This document shows positions 34,820 through 45,081 of a stretch of 64,000 bases of DNA, in pieces. A program made the translations under genes and the position numbers. The stretch covers positions 186,001-250,000 of the forward strand of contig NZ_WTVA01000015.1 of NCBI RefSeq assembly GCF_009882935.1, read 5' to 3'. The notes beneath the pieces were generated by a model, which had not been told where the DNA came from, made no database searches, and saw only the letters and a program-made list of their open reading frames with translations. How positions within the stretch are numbered: the first letter of the stretch is position 1; each line of letters starts with the position of its first letter. This DNA is from Sneathiella chungangensis (lineage in GTDB: Bacteria; Pseudomonadota; Alphaproteobacteria; Sneathiellales; Sneathiellaceae).

Positions 34820-35437
34820 ATGAGGAGAGCCGAACAAAAATCCCCTGACTTATCCTTCGAAAGTAGGGAAGACGGATGCGTCGCCGGAATAGACGAGGCC
34901 GGACGGGGGCCCTTCGCCGGACCGGTAGTCGCGGCGGCGGTCATTCTCGATCGCGACCGAATTCCATCCGGCATTCGGGATAGCAAGAAAATAAGGAAAG
35001 AAATCCGCGAACGGCTGTTTGAAGATATCATGGCCGGATCGCTTGTCGGCATAGGGGAAGCCTCTGTCGCCGAGATAGACAGCCTCAATATCCTTGAGGC
35101 GAGCCTCCTGGCGATGCGGCGTGCCGTCGACGCCCTGCCCCGCCGCCCCGACGTCGCCCTCGTAGACGGAAATCGTGACCCCGGACTTGGCATTCCGAGC
35201 CGGTTAATTGTGAAAGGCGACAGTCTGTCTCTCTCGATTGCTGCGGCTTCAATTGTGGCAAAAGTGACACGGGATCGGAAAATGTGTGCGCTTGCGGCGG
35301 AATTTCCCCACTACGGATGGGAGAAAAACGCGGGATATGGAACCGAGGAGCACCGCAAGGGATTGAGTCGATTTGGTATCACACCACAACATAGGCGAAG
35401 TTTTGCCCCGATCCGCGCCCTTCTCGACAAGGATTAA
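34820..35437 (+). CDS. rnhB: Ribonuclease HII
   Basis: This 205-residue type 2 RNase H cuts the RNA strand in RNA/DNA hybrids and removes single misincorporated ribonucleotides. The active-site motif GIDEAGRGPFAGPV lies near residues 23-36 and carries the DE pair. ALVDGNRDP near 112 gives a further Asp, and SIAAASIVAKVTRDR near 137 carries the next. Length is normal. GAAAGGA precedes the ATG. It lies just upstream of the ccrM promoter region. A type 1 RNase H is also encoded in this window at 54268. Confidence 0.95.
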   Translation: MRRAEQKSPDLSFESREDGCVAGIDEAGRGPFAGPVVAAAVILDRDRIPSGIRDSKKIRKEIRERLFEDIMAGSLVGIGEASVAEIDSLNILEASLLAMRRAVDALPRRPDVALVDGNRDPGLGIPSRLIVKGDSLSLSIAAASIVAKVTRDRKMCALAAEFPHYGWEKNAGYGTEEHRKGLSRFGITPQHRRSFAPIRALLDKD

Positions 35438-35468
35438 GCGAAAGTTCAGAATTATTCTCTAACATACT

Positions 35469-35516
35469 GATTCAACAAAATATATTGACGCAGGGAATCG
35501 ACCGAATCACTATATT
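35469..35516 (+). promoter_or_regulatory. ccrM upstream region with three GANTC sites
   Basis: GATTC at 35469-35473, GAATC at 35495-35499 and GAATC at 35504-35508 are all targets of the enzyme encoded just downstream. TTGACG at 35485-35490 and TATATT at 35511-35516 resemble -35 and -10 elements, but 20 bases apart, which is long for a sigma-70 promoter. The leader to the ATG is only about 20 bases. In Caulobacter, GANTC methylation in the ccrM promoter region tunes its expression. Confidence 0.6.
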
Positions 35517-35525
35517 GCCAGTTGA

Positions 35526-36629
<1,104 letters not shown>

Positions 36630-36665
36630 GGGTATGATGCCCCTTACATTAAAGGGAGGGGTGCA

Positions 36666-37082
36666 ATGAAAATTCTCAATACTTCTTTTCTGGCGGGCGT
36701 CGGGTTTGCCGTCTTCTTCGCGAATCCCGTTTCCGCTTATGAAGAATCCCGGTTTCTTGGCATTGACCGGGATGCCGACGGCGTGATCTCGCAAGCCGAA
36801 ACCGAAGCGTATCGTGAACGGCTTTTCAAGGAATATGATCTCAATTCCGACGGCCGCGTCGAATATGAGGAATATGTCCAGGCCGAGAATTTGCGTCCGG
36901 TCACCGCGCCTGCTCATTCAGAAGTACCGGTGCCCGATGAATACCGGGAAATGGACAGCGACGGCGACACCATCGTTACGCTCGACGAGATCAAGGCGGC
37001 GGGCGTGAAACGCTTCAAAATGCTGGACAAAAATAACGACGGGAAAGTTTCGAAAGAAGAGTTCGTAAGCCCGGGCCTCTAG
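36666..37082 (+). CDS. Exported EF-hand calcium-binding protein
   Basis: This 138-residue protein has a signal peptide (residues 1-24, cut near VSA). Four EF-hand-like loops follow: DRDADGVISQAE, DLNSDGRVEYEE, DSDGDTIVTLDE and DKNNDGKVSKEE. Each has the Dx(D/N)xDG pattern, with the third slightly altered (no Gly at the sixth loop position). It is a probable periplasmic calcium buffer or sensor. GGGAGGGG precedes the ATG. Its TAG stop (37080-37082) overlaps the TAG of mutY on the other strand through the palindrome CTAG at 37079-37082. Confidence 0.88.
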   Translation: MKILNTSFLAGVGFAVFFANPVSAYEESRFLGIDRDADGVISQAETEAYRERLFKEYDLNSDGRVEYEEYVQAENLRPVTAPAHSEVPVPDEYREMDSDGDTIVTLDEIKAAGVKRFKMLDKNNDGKVSKEEFVSPGL

Positions 37083-38164
37083 CGGTCAGTTACCGCACGA
37101 ACCACTTTCGTCATCAAGGTCGGAAGCGCGTAATTTCCGAAATCCGCCGGTCGAACCCAGAGCCCGTCGGCGAGATCAGGCCTGCCGGGCTCGTCGACAT
37201 GAACCACGACGGGCTGCAATTCCAGATGAAAATGCGTGAAGGTATGGCGGACAAGGTCACCGGCGGTAATTTCACCAAAAAATTCCCGCCGCTCGTCCGC
37301 GAAGAAACTGTCCAGCGCGGCCTCAATCTCAACCGCCTCTTCTACCCAGTCGGTTGAGGGGAACTCCATCATGCCGCCCAGCAGTCCTGTCTCGGCCCGC
37401 CGGCGAAGAAGGACCCGACCGTCCGGCAATTGAAGCCAGAACACCAGCGCGCGCCTGGTCGGCTTTACTTTTTTGGGCGCCTTGACCGGATATTTTTCCA
37501 TGTCTCCTTTGGCAAACGCGGCACAGGCATGCGCAGCAGGACAGGTGCCGCAATTCGGACGGCGGGGGGTGCAGATGACCGCGCCGATATCCATAAGCGC
37601 CTGTGCATAATCTCCAGCTCGCTTCTCGGGCGTCAGTGCTGCCGCCTTTTTGGTGATTTCCTTCTTCGCCGCCGGCAGGGGCGTATTGATCCGGTACAGG
37701 CGGCTGATGATGCGCTCGATATTACCGTCGACAACCGTCGACGATCTGTCGAAAGCAATCGCCGCAATTGCGGCCGCCGTATAGGGGCCTATTCCGGGCA
37801 GAGAGAGCAACGACGGCAGGTCATCCGGAAATACGCCGCCAAAATCCCGAGAGACGACTACGGCACATTTATGAAGATTGCGCGCCCGCGCGTAATAGCC
37901 AAGACCCGCCCATGCCGTCAGGATATCGTCGAGCGGAGCAGATGCCATGTGATGCACGGTCGGCCAGGCCTTCAGAAATTTCTCGAAATAAGGCCCCACA
38001 GTCGCGACGGTCGTCTGCTGCAGCATGATCTCGCTCAGCCAGACGTGATAGGGATCAGGGCGCACGCCAGGCGGGCTCCGCCAGGGAAGCGACCGTGCAT
38101 GCAGGTCGTACCAGTCGAGAATATTTGTGGAAAAGGACTTTTTTGACGGCACTGGATCAATCAT
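37079..38164 (-). CDS. mutY: A/G-specific adenine glycosylase
   Basis: This 361-residue base-excision repair enzyme removes adenine mispaired with 8-oxoguanine. The N-terminal helix-hairpin-helix part has the catalytic Glu in SEIMLQQTTVATV near residue 45, the HhH LLSLPGIGPYTAAAIAAIAF near 115 and the catalytic Asp in VVDGNIERIISR near 140. The 4Fe-4S loop is CTPRRPNCGTCPAAHAC near 195. The C-terminal NUDIX-like domain (LLGGMMEFPSTDW) recognises 8-oxoG. Length is normal. It is divergent from the DUF721 gene and ends tail to tail with the EF-hand gene. Confidence 0.96.
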   Translation of the reverse strand: MIDPVPSKKSFSTNILDWYDLHARSLPWRSPPGVRPDPYHVWLSEIMLQQTTVATVGPYFEKFLKAWPTVHHMASAPLDDILTAWAGLGYYARARNLHKCAVVVSRDFGGVFPDDLPSLLSLPGIGPYTAAAIAAIAFDRSSTVVDGNIERIISRLYRINTPLPAAKKEITKKAAALTPEKRAGDYAQALMDIGAVICTPRRPNCGTCPAAHACAAFAKGDMEKYPVKAPKKVKPTRRALVFWLQLPDGRVLLRRRAETGLLGGMMEFPSTDWVEEAVEIEAALDSFFADERREFFGEITAGDLVRHTFTHFHLELQPVVVHVDEPGRPDLADGLWVRPADFGNYALPTLMTKVVRAVTDR

Positions 38165-38178
38165 ATTGGCGATATGTT

Positions 38179-38745
38179 ATGATAAATTCGGTCGTCATGG
38201 GAAACGGAAGTTTCACAGCTCGTCAAAGGAACAAGGTGAGACAGACAAAAACGCAATCGGGGCTTCGATCCATCGCCGGACTGGTTGGAAAAAATGCGCG
38301 GGCGGCACTGGTAAGGCGCGGCTTTGCCCAGGCCGATATCCTTTCTCATTGGCCATCCATCGTCGGGCCGAATCTCTCCAACTTTTCAAGCCCTGAAAAA
38401 CTCAGCTATGCCCGACAAAGCAACAAGGATGCGACGCTGCGGATCAGGGTCGCCCCCGGATGGGCACCGGAGTTTCAACATTTTGAACCGCTGATTATTG
38501 ATCGCATAAACAGCTTTTTCGGATATCATGCGGTTGCCCGGCTGCAACTCATACAAGCGCCGGTAAAAAAGCCAGAAATTATAGAGAAAGTGCCACCCGC
38601 ACCGCTGAGCCCAACACAAAAAGAGTGGATAGAATCGACCGTCGCAACCGTCACGGATGATATGCTTAGAAAACGGCTTGAGGCCGTCGCTGCGTCCATG
38701 CTGAGCGCCCGGAACCAGTCTAAGGCGGCAAAAGATAAGCGCTGA
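38179..38745 (+). CDS. DUF721 / DciA-like protein
   Basis: It has 188 residues from the ATG at 38179; an ATG at 38197 is equally possible. The frame also extends back across mutY, which is unlikely to be used. The DUF721 domain is residues 30-120 (LVRRGFAQADILSHWPSIVGPNLSNFSSPEKL, in part, then LRIRVAPGWAPEFQHFEPLIIDRIN). The family includes DciA, which loads the replicative helicase in bacteria lacking DnaC. The C-terminal 40 residues are a Lys-, Ala- and Ser-rich tail. The divergent mutY and downstream dsbA-like and smc genes form the usual alphaproteobacterial order. Confidence 0.85.
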   Translation: MINSVVMGNGSFTARQRNKVRQTKTQSGLRSIAGLVGKNARAALVRRGFAQADILSHWPSIVGPNLSNFSSPEKLSYARQSNKDATLRIRVAPGWAPEFQHFEPLIIDRINSFFGYHAVARLQLIQAPVKKPEIIEKVPPAPLSPTQKEWIESTVATVTDDMLRKRLEAVAASMLSARNQSKAAKDKR

Positions 38746-38824
38746 AATTCCGATTATCCGCTACAAATTATTTATTTCCCCATTATGTTGCGTTTGATCG
38801 CAGGAATCGTTTGAGGATTGAAGA

Positions 38825-39499
38825 ATGAAAAGTTATACTCCCACCATATATAGTAGGAAAGATGGTAAATTGGCTATATCTCGGCGACATTTTGTAGCAG
38901 CTGGCGGCGCACTCCCGTTTGCTGCGGCGACGGCGACAGGACTTCTCGCACCCAGCGAGGCCCGTGCGGCGAAACCGCAAATCCTTGAAAGCGATCATGT
39001 GATGGGGCTGCCCGGGGCACCGATCACGATCATCGAATATGCGTCGCTGACCTGTGGCCATTGCGGCAACTTTCATAACCTCACCTTCGGTGGCTTGAAG
39101 AAAAACTACATCGATACCGGCAAGGTGAAATTCGTTTACCGCCATTTCCCTCTCGATCGGTATGCCTTTATCGCCGCGATCCTTGCGGAATGCGCCGGTG
39201 AGCAAGGTAATTTCTTTCAAATGATTGATGTCATTTTCGAACGCCAGGGCACCTGGACGCGCGAGAAAGACCCGGCGCTCGCTCTTATCGAGCTCGGAAA
39301 GGAAAACGGCGTTCCGCTTGAAAGTTTTGTGCATTGCCTGACCAATCAGGAGCTGGTTGATGCGATCGCTTCGGAAAGCCTGATCGGGTCGTCGCAATTT
39401 GGCGTCGATTCGACCCCTACGATTTTTATCCAGGGCGAAAAGTACGAGCGTAACCGGGACTTTGAGACCATGGACAGCTACCTGAAAACATTAGCGTAG
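38825..39499 (+). CDS. DsbA-family thiol oxidoreductase, Tat-type signal
   Basis: This 224-residue protein has SRRHFVAAGGALPFAA at residues 19-34, a twin-arginine type signal, with cleavage near ARA. The thioredoxin fold has the active site TCGHCGNFHN near residue 77 (CxxC = CGHC) and the cis-Pro loop VDSTPTIFIQG near 200. The CGHC centre is oxidising, as in DsbA or BdbD-like proteins. It would introduce disulfides in the periplasm. GAGGAT and GAAG lie upstream of the ATG. It stands 22 bases before the smc GTG, a conserved alphaproteobacterial pairing of unclear meaning. Confidence 0.9.
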   Translation: MKSYTPTIYSRKDGKLAISRRHFVAAGGALPFAAATATGLLAPSEARAAKPQILESDHVMGLPGAPITIIEYASLTCGHCGNFHNLTFGGLKKNYIDTGKVKFVYRHFPLDRYAFIAAILAECAGEQGNFFQMIDVIFERQGTWTREKDPALALIELGKENGVPLESFVHCLTNQELVDAIASESLIGSSQFGVDSTPTIFIQGEKYERNRDFETMDSYLKTLA

Positions 39500-39521
39500 A
39501 TTTCCGAGTGATGGAGAGGCT

Positions 39522-42500
39522 GTGAAGTTTGCACATTTAAGACTGTCCGGGTTCAAATCCTTCGTCGAACCGACAGAACTCCTTATCAAGGACGGCCTCA
39601 CCGGCATTGTCGGCCCGAATGGGTGCGGCAAGTCGAACCTGGTTGAAGCGCTGACCTGGGTGATGGGGGAGACTTCCGCCCGGAATTTGCGCGGCGGCGC
39701 GATGGACGACGTGATCTTCGCGGGAACGACCTCGCGCCCGCCTCGCAATGCGGCCGAAGTCACACTTGGTCTCGACAATCGCGAGCGAAAGGCACCGGCC
39801 AGTTATAACGATTCGGCGGATCTGGATATCACCCGTCGGATTCGCCGCGATACCGGTTCGGATTACCGTATAAACGGGAAGGTCGTCCGGGCGCGCGATG
39901 TGCAGCTGCTTTTCGCCGATCTTGCCACTGGCGCCCATTCCACCGCGATCGTCAGTCAGGGCCGCGTCGGCGCGCTCATCAACGCCAAGCCAAAGGAGCG
40001 GCGGCATCTCCTCGAAGAGGCGGCAGGGATTTCCGGCTTGCATTCCCGGCGGCACGAGGCGGAGCTGCGCCTCAACTCCGCGGAAGCCAATCTGGAGCGG
40101 GTCGACGACGTTATCGAACAACTCGAAGCGCAACTCGCCAACCTCAAACGGCAGGCGCGGCAGGCGAACCGCTATCGCAATATTTCGGGCCATATCCGCA
40201 AGACGGAGGCCTTACTTCTCTATCGCAAGCATCAGCAGGCCGTGGAAAAGGCAGCGACGGCCCGTGAAAAGTATGAGCAGGCCGTGATGGCGGTCAATGA
40301 ACTGACGCGGCAGGCGGCGGCGGCGGAATCCGCGACCTTGCGCGCGAATGAGGCGCTAAAACCCCTGCGGGATGCAGAAGCCGCAGCCGCCTCCGCCGTT
40401 CATCGCCTGACGGTAGCGCGAGAAAATCTGGATGCGGAAGAAGAGCGGGCCAAGCGCACGAAACAACAGCTCGAAGATCGCAAGCGGCAGATCTCAAGCG
40501 ATATGGTGCGCGAGAAGGATCTGGAGCAGGACGCTGCGGAAGCGATAAAGCGGCTTGAAGCAGAAAAAGCGGACATTGCAGAAGCAATGGAAGCGGCGGG
40601 CCCGCGCGCGGAAAGCCTGCGCGCCGAGGTGGAAGAGAAGGCGGCGGCGCTTCAGGAGCGCCAGGCGGCGTTTGATGCGAAAACAGAAAAGGTCGCGGCG
40701 GAACTCGCCGAACGCAATAGTCTGGTCCAACAAATAGAAGCGGCGACGTCGCAACTGGAGAAAATCACCGCGCGGCTGGCAGATCTTGACCGGGAGAAGA
40801 CAGCCCTCGAAGAAAAAATCGGCGCAAGCGGAGGGGATAGTTCTTCCCTGGGATCCCTGCAGCAAAATATTGCGGCGCTCAATGACCTCAACGCGGCATG
40901 CGATAAAGCGGAACTCCTCCGGCAGGCCGCTGATGGCGCCGAACGGGAGGCCAGAGAGAAAGTCAAGATCGCCGAAAAAGACGTGACGACGCTGGAGGCG
41001 GAAGAAACTGCGCTCGCCCGCCTTATTGAAAATGTCGATGACGGCGAATGGCCCGGCGTGATTGAAGAGATGACCGTCAGTAAGGGGTATGAAGTCGCTC
41101 TCGGCGCGGCAATAGGCGACGAGTTGGAGGCCCCGGTGAATGAGGCGGCCTCCGCATACTGGCGAACCTTGGATGGCGGAAAAATTTCACAGGGCTTTCC
41201 GGCCGGCATCCCCACACTCGGTCAATTTGTAACCGGCCATCCCGCGTTGAAGGCCCGGCTTTCGCAGATCGCCGTCGTTGACGCAAGTGTTGGTGCCAAG
41301 ATGCAGGGCGGACTCAAGCCGGGGCAGCGTCTGGTCACGCGCGACGGCGATCTCTGGCGCTGGGACGGCTATACACGAAAGGCAGGCGCCAAGACCGCCG
41401 CGGCGGCCCGTCTGGAACAGCGCAACCGCCTCGAGGAAATCGCGAAGAGCCTCGTCGGAAAGCGGAACATTCTGGCCAATACGACGAATGACCTAAAAGC
41501 CTGCGCCGATTTGCTGGCAAGGGAAACCGAGAAGCTGAAAGACCTTCGCCGCCAACAACGGGAACAGGAGCAGCAACTCTCCAAACTCCGGGCCGTGCAT
41601 GCGGAGGAGATCCGCGAAAGCGCCGCCCGTCAATCCCGCCTCGCGTCATTAAGCGAAACGATCCTGGAACTGACCGGCGAAAAAGAGTCGCTTTCCGACA
41701 GCCTCATGAGCAAACAGAAGCTTCTTGCCGACATGCCGGAAATGGAAGGAAGCCGCGCGGAAATTGAAGCGCTTCGGAAAGAACTTCATGAAAAGCGGGA
41801 CGAGCTCGCGGTGTTGCGCAGCGAATCGGACCGCCTGGAACGCGAATCCAGCGCCCGCAAGGACCGACTCGCCGCGATTGACCGGGAAGTCACAAGTTGG
41901 ATCGACCGAAATAAAAATATGGCGGAACATTTCGTTCAACTCGAAATGCGGTTCAAGAATACGGCGGAAGAACTTGCGGAAATCGAGGGTAAGCCCGAGG
42001 AAATTGCGCTGAAACGGAACAATCTCATGGACGAGATTGCCCTCGCCGAAGGGCGCCGGTCAAATGCCCGGGACAAGCTGGCCGAGGCCGAATCGATTTT
42101 GGCGGATTGCGATTCTGCGCTCAAGAAATGCCAGGATGCTCTCGCCACATGCCGGGAAGAGCGTGTGCGCCATCAGTCCGATGTCGAACATATGACGGAC
42201 GTGCTCAAAGGTCTCGCCGAGCAAATTCGTGAAAAACTGGACTGCAACCCGGATCAGATCAAGGCGGCGGGCGGCATCGAAGGCAACGAAGAAATTCCGC
42301 CCATCGACGACAGCGAGCGCAAACTCGAGCGTCTGAAACGGGAACGAGACGGTATGGGCCCGGTCAACCTGCGCGCCGAAATCGAGGCCGAGGAAGTGCA
42401 GGAGCAACTCACCACCCTGACGACGGAACGCGAGGACCTACTCGCCGCCATTGCGCGGCTGCGGCAGGGGATCGCCGGCCTCAACCGCGAAGGCCGGGAA

Positions 42501-42983
42501 CGGCTGCTCGCCGCCTTCACCAAGGTTGATGAACATTTCCAGCAGCTCTTCAAACAGGTCTTCGGTGGCGGCCAGGCGCATTTGACCCTGACGGAATCCG
42601 ATGACCCGCTGGCCGCGGGACTTGAAATCATGGCCAGCCCGCCCGGCAAGAAGCTGCAACTGATGTCGCTTCTATCAGGCGGGGAGCAGGCGTTGACAGC
42701 GGTCGCTCTGCTGTTTGCGGTATTCTTGACGAACCCCGCCCCCATCTGCGTCCTCGACGAGGTGGATGCGCCGCTCGATGACGTCAATGTCGAACGCCTT
42801 TGCCATCTTCTCGAGAGCATCGCCCATAATTCCGACACCCGTTTCCTCGTCGTCACCCATCATCCGATCACGATGGCGCGCATGGACAGGCTCTTTGGTG
42901 TGACCATGGCGGAGCGGGGAATCTCGCAGCTAGTTTCCGTCGATCTTGAGAAGGCAAAAGAGATTACGGAAAGCGCGGCATAG
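39522..42983 (+). CDS. smc: Chromosome segregation protein SMC
   Basis: This 1153-residue protein starts at GTG 39522 with GGAGAGG upstream. It condenses and organises chromosomes together with ScpA and ScpB. The N-terminal ATPase half has Walker A GPNGCGKSNLVEAL at residues 30-43. Two long coiled coils (about 165-480 and 650-930) flank the hinge near 490-600 (WPGVIEEMTVSKGYEVALGA). The C-terminal ATPase half has the signature LLSGGEQALTAVALLF near 1055 and Walker B CVLDEVDAPLDD near 1085. Length is normal for alphaproteobacteria. No scp genes are in the window. Confidence 0.97.
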   Translation: MKFAHLRLSGFKSFVEPTELLIKDGLTGIVGPNGCGKSNLVEALTWVMGETSARNLRGGAMDDVIFAGTTSRPPRNAAEVTLGLDNRERKAPASYNDSADLDITRRIRRDTGSDYRINGKVVRARDVQLLFADLATGAHSTAIVSQGRVGALINAKPKERRHLLEEAAGISGLHSRRHEAELRLNSAEANLERVDDVIEQLEAQLANLKRQARQANRYRNISGHIRKTEALLLYRKHQQAVEKAATAREKYEQAVMAVNELTRQAAAAESATLRANEALKPLRDAEAAAASAVHRLTVARENLDAEEERAKRTKQQLEDRKRQISSDMVREKDLEQDAAEAIKRLEAEKADIAEAMEAAGPRAESLRAEVEEKAAALQERQAAFDAKTEKVAAELAERNSLVQQIEAATSQLEKITARLADLDREKTALEEKIGASGGDSSSLGSLQQNIAALNDLNAACDKAELLRQAADGAEREAREKVKIAEKDVTTLEAEETALARLIENVDDGEWPGVIEEMTVSKGYEVALGAAIGDELEAPVNEAASAYWRTLDGGKISQGFPAGIPTLGQFVTGHPALKARLSQIAVVDASVGAKMQGGLKPGQRLVTRDGDLWRWDGYTRKAGAKTAAAARLEQRNRLEEIAKSLVGKRNILANTTNDLKACADLLARETEKLKDLRRQQREQEQQLSKLRAVHAEEIRESAARQSRLASLSETILELTGEKESLSDSLMSKQKLLADMPEMEGSRAEIEALRKELHEKRDELAVLRSESDRLERESSARKDRLAAIDREVTSWIDRNKNMAEHFVQLEMRFKNTAEELAEIEGKPEEIALKRNNLMDEIALAEGRRSNARDKLAEAESILADCDSALKKCQDALATCREERVRHQSDVEHMTDVLKGLAEQIREKLDCNPDQIKAAGGIEGNEEIPPIDDSERKLERLKRERDGMGPVNLRAEIEAEEVQEQLTTLTTEREDLLAAIARLRQGIAGLNREGRERLLAAFTKVDEHFQQLFKQVFGGGQAHLTLTESDDPLAAGLEIMASPPGKKLQLMSLLSGGEQALTAVALLFAVFLTNPAPICVLDEVDAPLDDVNVERLCHLLESIAHNSDTRFLVVTHHPITMARMDRLFGVTMAERGISQLVSVDLEKAKEITESAA

Positions 42984-43055
42984 ACCTGTTGAGGCAGCGC
43001 GGCAACGCTCCGGACAAACATTTATTGGCAAGGCGAAAAAGCGGCGCGTAGGGTC

Positions 43056-43084
43056 TTGACACTCCGGGGGGCAGACCGTATGTT
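43056..43084 (+). promoter_or_regulatory. Predicted sigma-70 promoter of the F0 ATP synthase operon
   Basis: TTGACA at 43056-43061 and TATGTT at 43079-43084 are separated by exactly 17 bases. This is the cleanest sigma-70-type pair I found in the window. It lies 59 bases before the atpI ATG and after the smc stop, so it would drive atpI-B-E-b'-b separately from smc. Confidence 0.7.
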
Positions 43085-43142
43085 TCCCGCGCTTTCTATG
43101 GGGGTGGAAGGGCACCAATTGGCTTTCCATCGGGAGACGCGA

Positions 43143-43460
43143 ATGAGTAAACCGGAACCTCCCACGAAAGAAGAATTCAAGGCTCGTCTGGAAAAGGCGC
43201 GACATCAACAGGAGCAAGCCTCCTGGAAGCGGAGCGACTTGAAGGTTGAGCAGACCGGCGGCGCCGGCAGGGCTTGGCGACTATCTGTGGAAATGGTCGC
43301 GGCGTTGCTGGTATGCGGCTGGTTCGGCTGGTTGCTCGACAAGTGGTTGGACACAAAGCCGTGGTTAATGCTGGTATTTTTGATTGTCGGCGGCGTTGTC
43401 GGTCTATACAACGCGATAAAAGTTGCCAGACGCATGAATAACGGCAATTTTGACGAATAG
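43143..43460 (+). CDS. atpI: ATP synthase assembly protein AtpI
   Basis: It has 105 residues from the ATG at 43143, with GGGAGACG upstream; the frame also extends back into the promoter and is not coding there. It has a basic, charged N-terminus (residues 1-45) followed by two transmembrane helices (about 50-68 and 80-98). This fits AtpI, the membrane factor that helps assemble the c-ring. The end VGLYNAIKVARRMN is typical. It is the first gene of the F0 operon, 61 bases before atpB. Confidence 0.88.
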   Translation: MSKPEPPTKEEFKARLEKARHQQEQASWKRSDLKVEQTGGAGRAWRLSVEMVAALLVCGWFGWLLDKWLDTKPWLMLVFLIVGGVVGLYNAIKVARRMNNGNFDE

Positions 43461-43521
43461 GCATCTGGCTTCGGTCGGAGGCCGTGAGGTAGGTTGAAAC
43501 AGTAAAGACAGGAAGAGCATC

Positions 43522-44259
43522 GTGGCGGCAGAACATAGCCCTCTTGCACAATTCGAGATCAAGCGCCTGATTCCCATGGATGTGGGCGGTCTTGACGTCT
43601 CCTTTACCAATGCTTCCCTGTTTATGGTCATCGCGATCGCGGCGATTACGCTCTTCCTGACCTGGAGCATGCGCGGACGCGCCATGGTGCCGGGGCGGAT
43701 GCAGTCCATGGCCGAGATCAGCTATGAATTCATTGCCAACATGATCAAGGACAATGTGGGCTCGGACGGGCGGAAATATTTCCCTTTCATTTTCACGCTG
43801 TTCATGTTCGTGCTGTTTTGCAACCTCCTTGGCATGATCCCCTACACCTTCACGGTCACGAGCCAGATTATCGTGACCTTCGCCCTTGCGGCGGTCGTCT
43901 TCGTCGGCGTAACCATCATCGGCATCATCCGCCATGGGTTCAAATTTCTGACCTTTTTCGTGCCCAGCGGCGTGCCCTTCGTTCTGCTGATCATTCTGGT
44001 TCCGATCGAGATTATCTCCTATTTCGTTCGCCCCATCAGCCTGTCTGTCCGATTGTTCGCCAACATGCTGGCTGGCCATACGCTGCTGAAAGTGTTTGGC
44101 GGATTTGTCGTGAGCCTCGGGATTTATCTCGGATGGCTGCCGCTCGGGTTTATCGTTGTTCTGACAGGCTTGGAATTCCTCGTCGCATTCCTGCAGGCCT
44201 ATGTGTTTGCAATCCTGTCATGCCTCTATCTTAACGATGCGCTTCACCTGCATCATTGA
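43522..44259 (+). CDS. atpB: F0 ATP synthase subunit a
   Basis: This 245-residue membrane protein starts at GTG 43522 with AGGAAGAG upstream. It forms the proton half-channels beside the c-ring. The essential Arg is in RPISLSVRLFANMLAGH near residue 175. The last helix carries FLVAFLQAYVFAIL, the channel-side segment. The N-terminus LAQFEIKRLIPMDVGGLDVSF is typical of alphaproteobacterial subunit a. Confidence 0.97.
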   Translation: MAAEHSPLAQFEIKRLIPMDVGGLDVSFTNASLFMVIAIAAITLFLTWSMRGRAMVPGRMQSMAEISYEFIANMIKDNVGSDGRKYFPFIFTLFMFVLFCNLLGMIPYTFTVTSQIIVTFALAAVVFVGVTIIGIIRHGFKFLTFFVPSGVPFVLLIILVPIEIISYFVRPISLSVRLFANMLAGHTLLKVFGGFVVSLGIYLGWLPLGFIVVLTGLEFLVAFLQAYVFAILSCLYLNDALHLHH

Positions 44260-44312
44260 GTATAAGTTTAGTCCTCAACATTGGTTGTTCTTGATTTAGA
44301 AGGAAGAATATT

Positions 44313-44537
44313 ATGGAATTAGAAGCCGCAAAGATGATCGGTGCCGGCCTTGCGACTATCGCGCTTGCAGGTGTGGGCGTGGGTATCGGAAATATCTTCG
44401 GATCATACGTTTCTGGCTCCCTGCGCAATCCGGCTGCTGCACCGAAGGTATTCGGTAACGTGCTGCTGGGCTTCGCCCTGACAGAAGCTGTTGCGCTGTT
44501 CGCGCTGGTTATCGCCTTCCTGATCCTGTTCGGTTAA
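44313..44537 (+). CDS. atpE: F0 ATP synthase subunit c
   Basis: This 74-residue two-helix hairpin forms the rotor ring. The polar loop is [18 protein letters not shown]. The proton-carrying Glu lies in the second helix, in [19 protein letters not shown] (near residue 58). It is the H+ type: the ion site lacks the extra polar residues of Na+ c-rings. GAAGGAAG precedes the ATG. Confidence 0.97.
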   Translation: MELEAAKMIGAGLATIALAGVGVGIGNIFGSYVSGSLRNPAAAPKVFGNVLLGFALTEAVALFALVIAFLILFG

Positions 44538-44589
44538 TCAACCTCTCTTGAAACAAGAGAATTTGGATCGATAGGATTAAGGAGCCGGT

Positions 44590-45081
44590 ATGCCGCAACT
44601 TAATATCGCAGACTTCCCACCGCAGCTTGTATGGCTCGCGATTACTTTCGTCATCCTCTACTTCCTGATGGCGAAAGTCGCGATACCGGGCATTTCCGAG
44701 GTACTGGAAAGCCGGCAAAACCGTATTTCTTCGGATCTGGAAGAGGCAAGACGGCTGAGCGAAGATGCGGACAAGGCAAAAGCTGACTATGAGCAAGCCC
44801 TAGCCGAGGCCCGCGCCAAAGCCCATGGCATTGTTTCGGAACTGAAGGCCTCTATGGCCAAGGAACAGGAAGCAAGCAAGGCCGAACTGGATGCGGAACT
44901 GGCGAAAAAAGCCAAGGCTGCGGAAGCCAGCATTCGCGAAGCCAAGGAAACAGCGCTCAGCCATGTGCGGGAGATTGCGGCCGAAACCGCAAAATCGGCG
45001 GTGACCAAGCTCGTTGCCATTGATGTCTCCGACAAGGATGTGGAAGCCGCCGTTGCCGGCAGCATGAAGGGAGAGGCCTGA
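44590..45081 (+). CDS. F0 ATP synthase subunit b' (second b-type stator subunit)
   Basis: This 163-residue protein has one N-terminal membrane helix (residues 11-30, VWLAITFVILYFLMAKV) and a long charged coiled coil (35-140). Alphaproteobacteria use one b and one b' subunit in the peripheral stalk, which links F1 to subunit a. GPxxR-type features of bacterial b are weak, and the early PQL motif is typical of b'. AAGGAG precedes the ATG. The stop overlaps the next start as TGATG, coupling the two stator subunits for equal synthesis. Confidence 0.92.
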   Translation: MPQLNIADFPPQLVWLAITFVILYFLMAKVAIPGISEVLESRQNRISSDLEEARRLSEDADKAKADYEQALAEARAKAHGIVSELKASMAKEQEASKAELDAELAKKAKAAEASIREAKETALSHVREIAAETAKSAVTKLVAIDVSDKDVEAAVAGSMKGEA

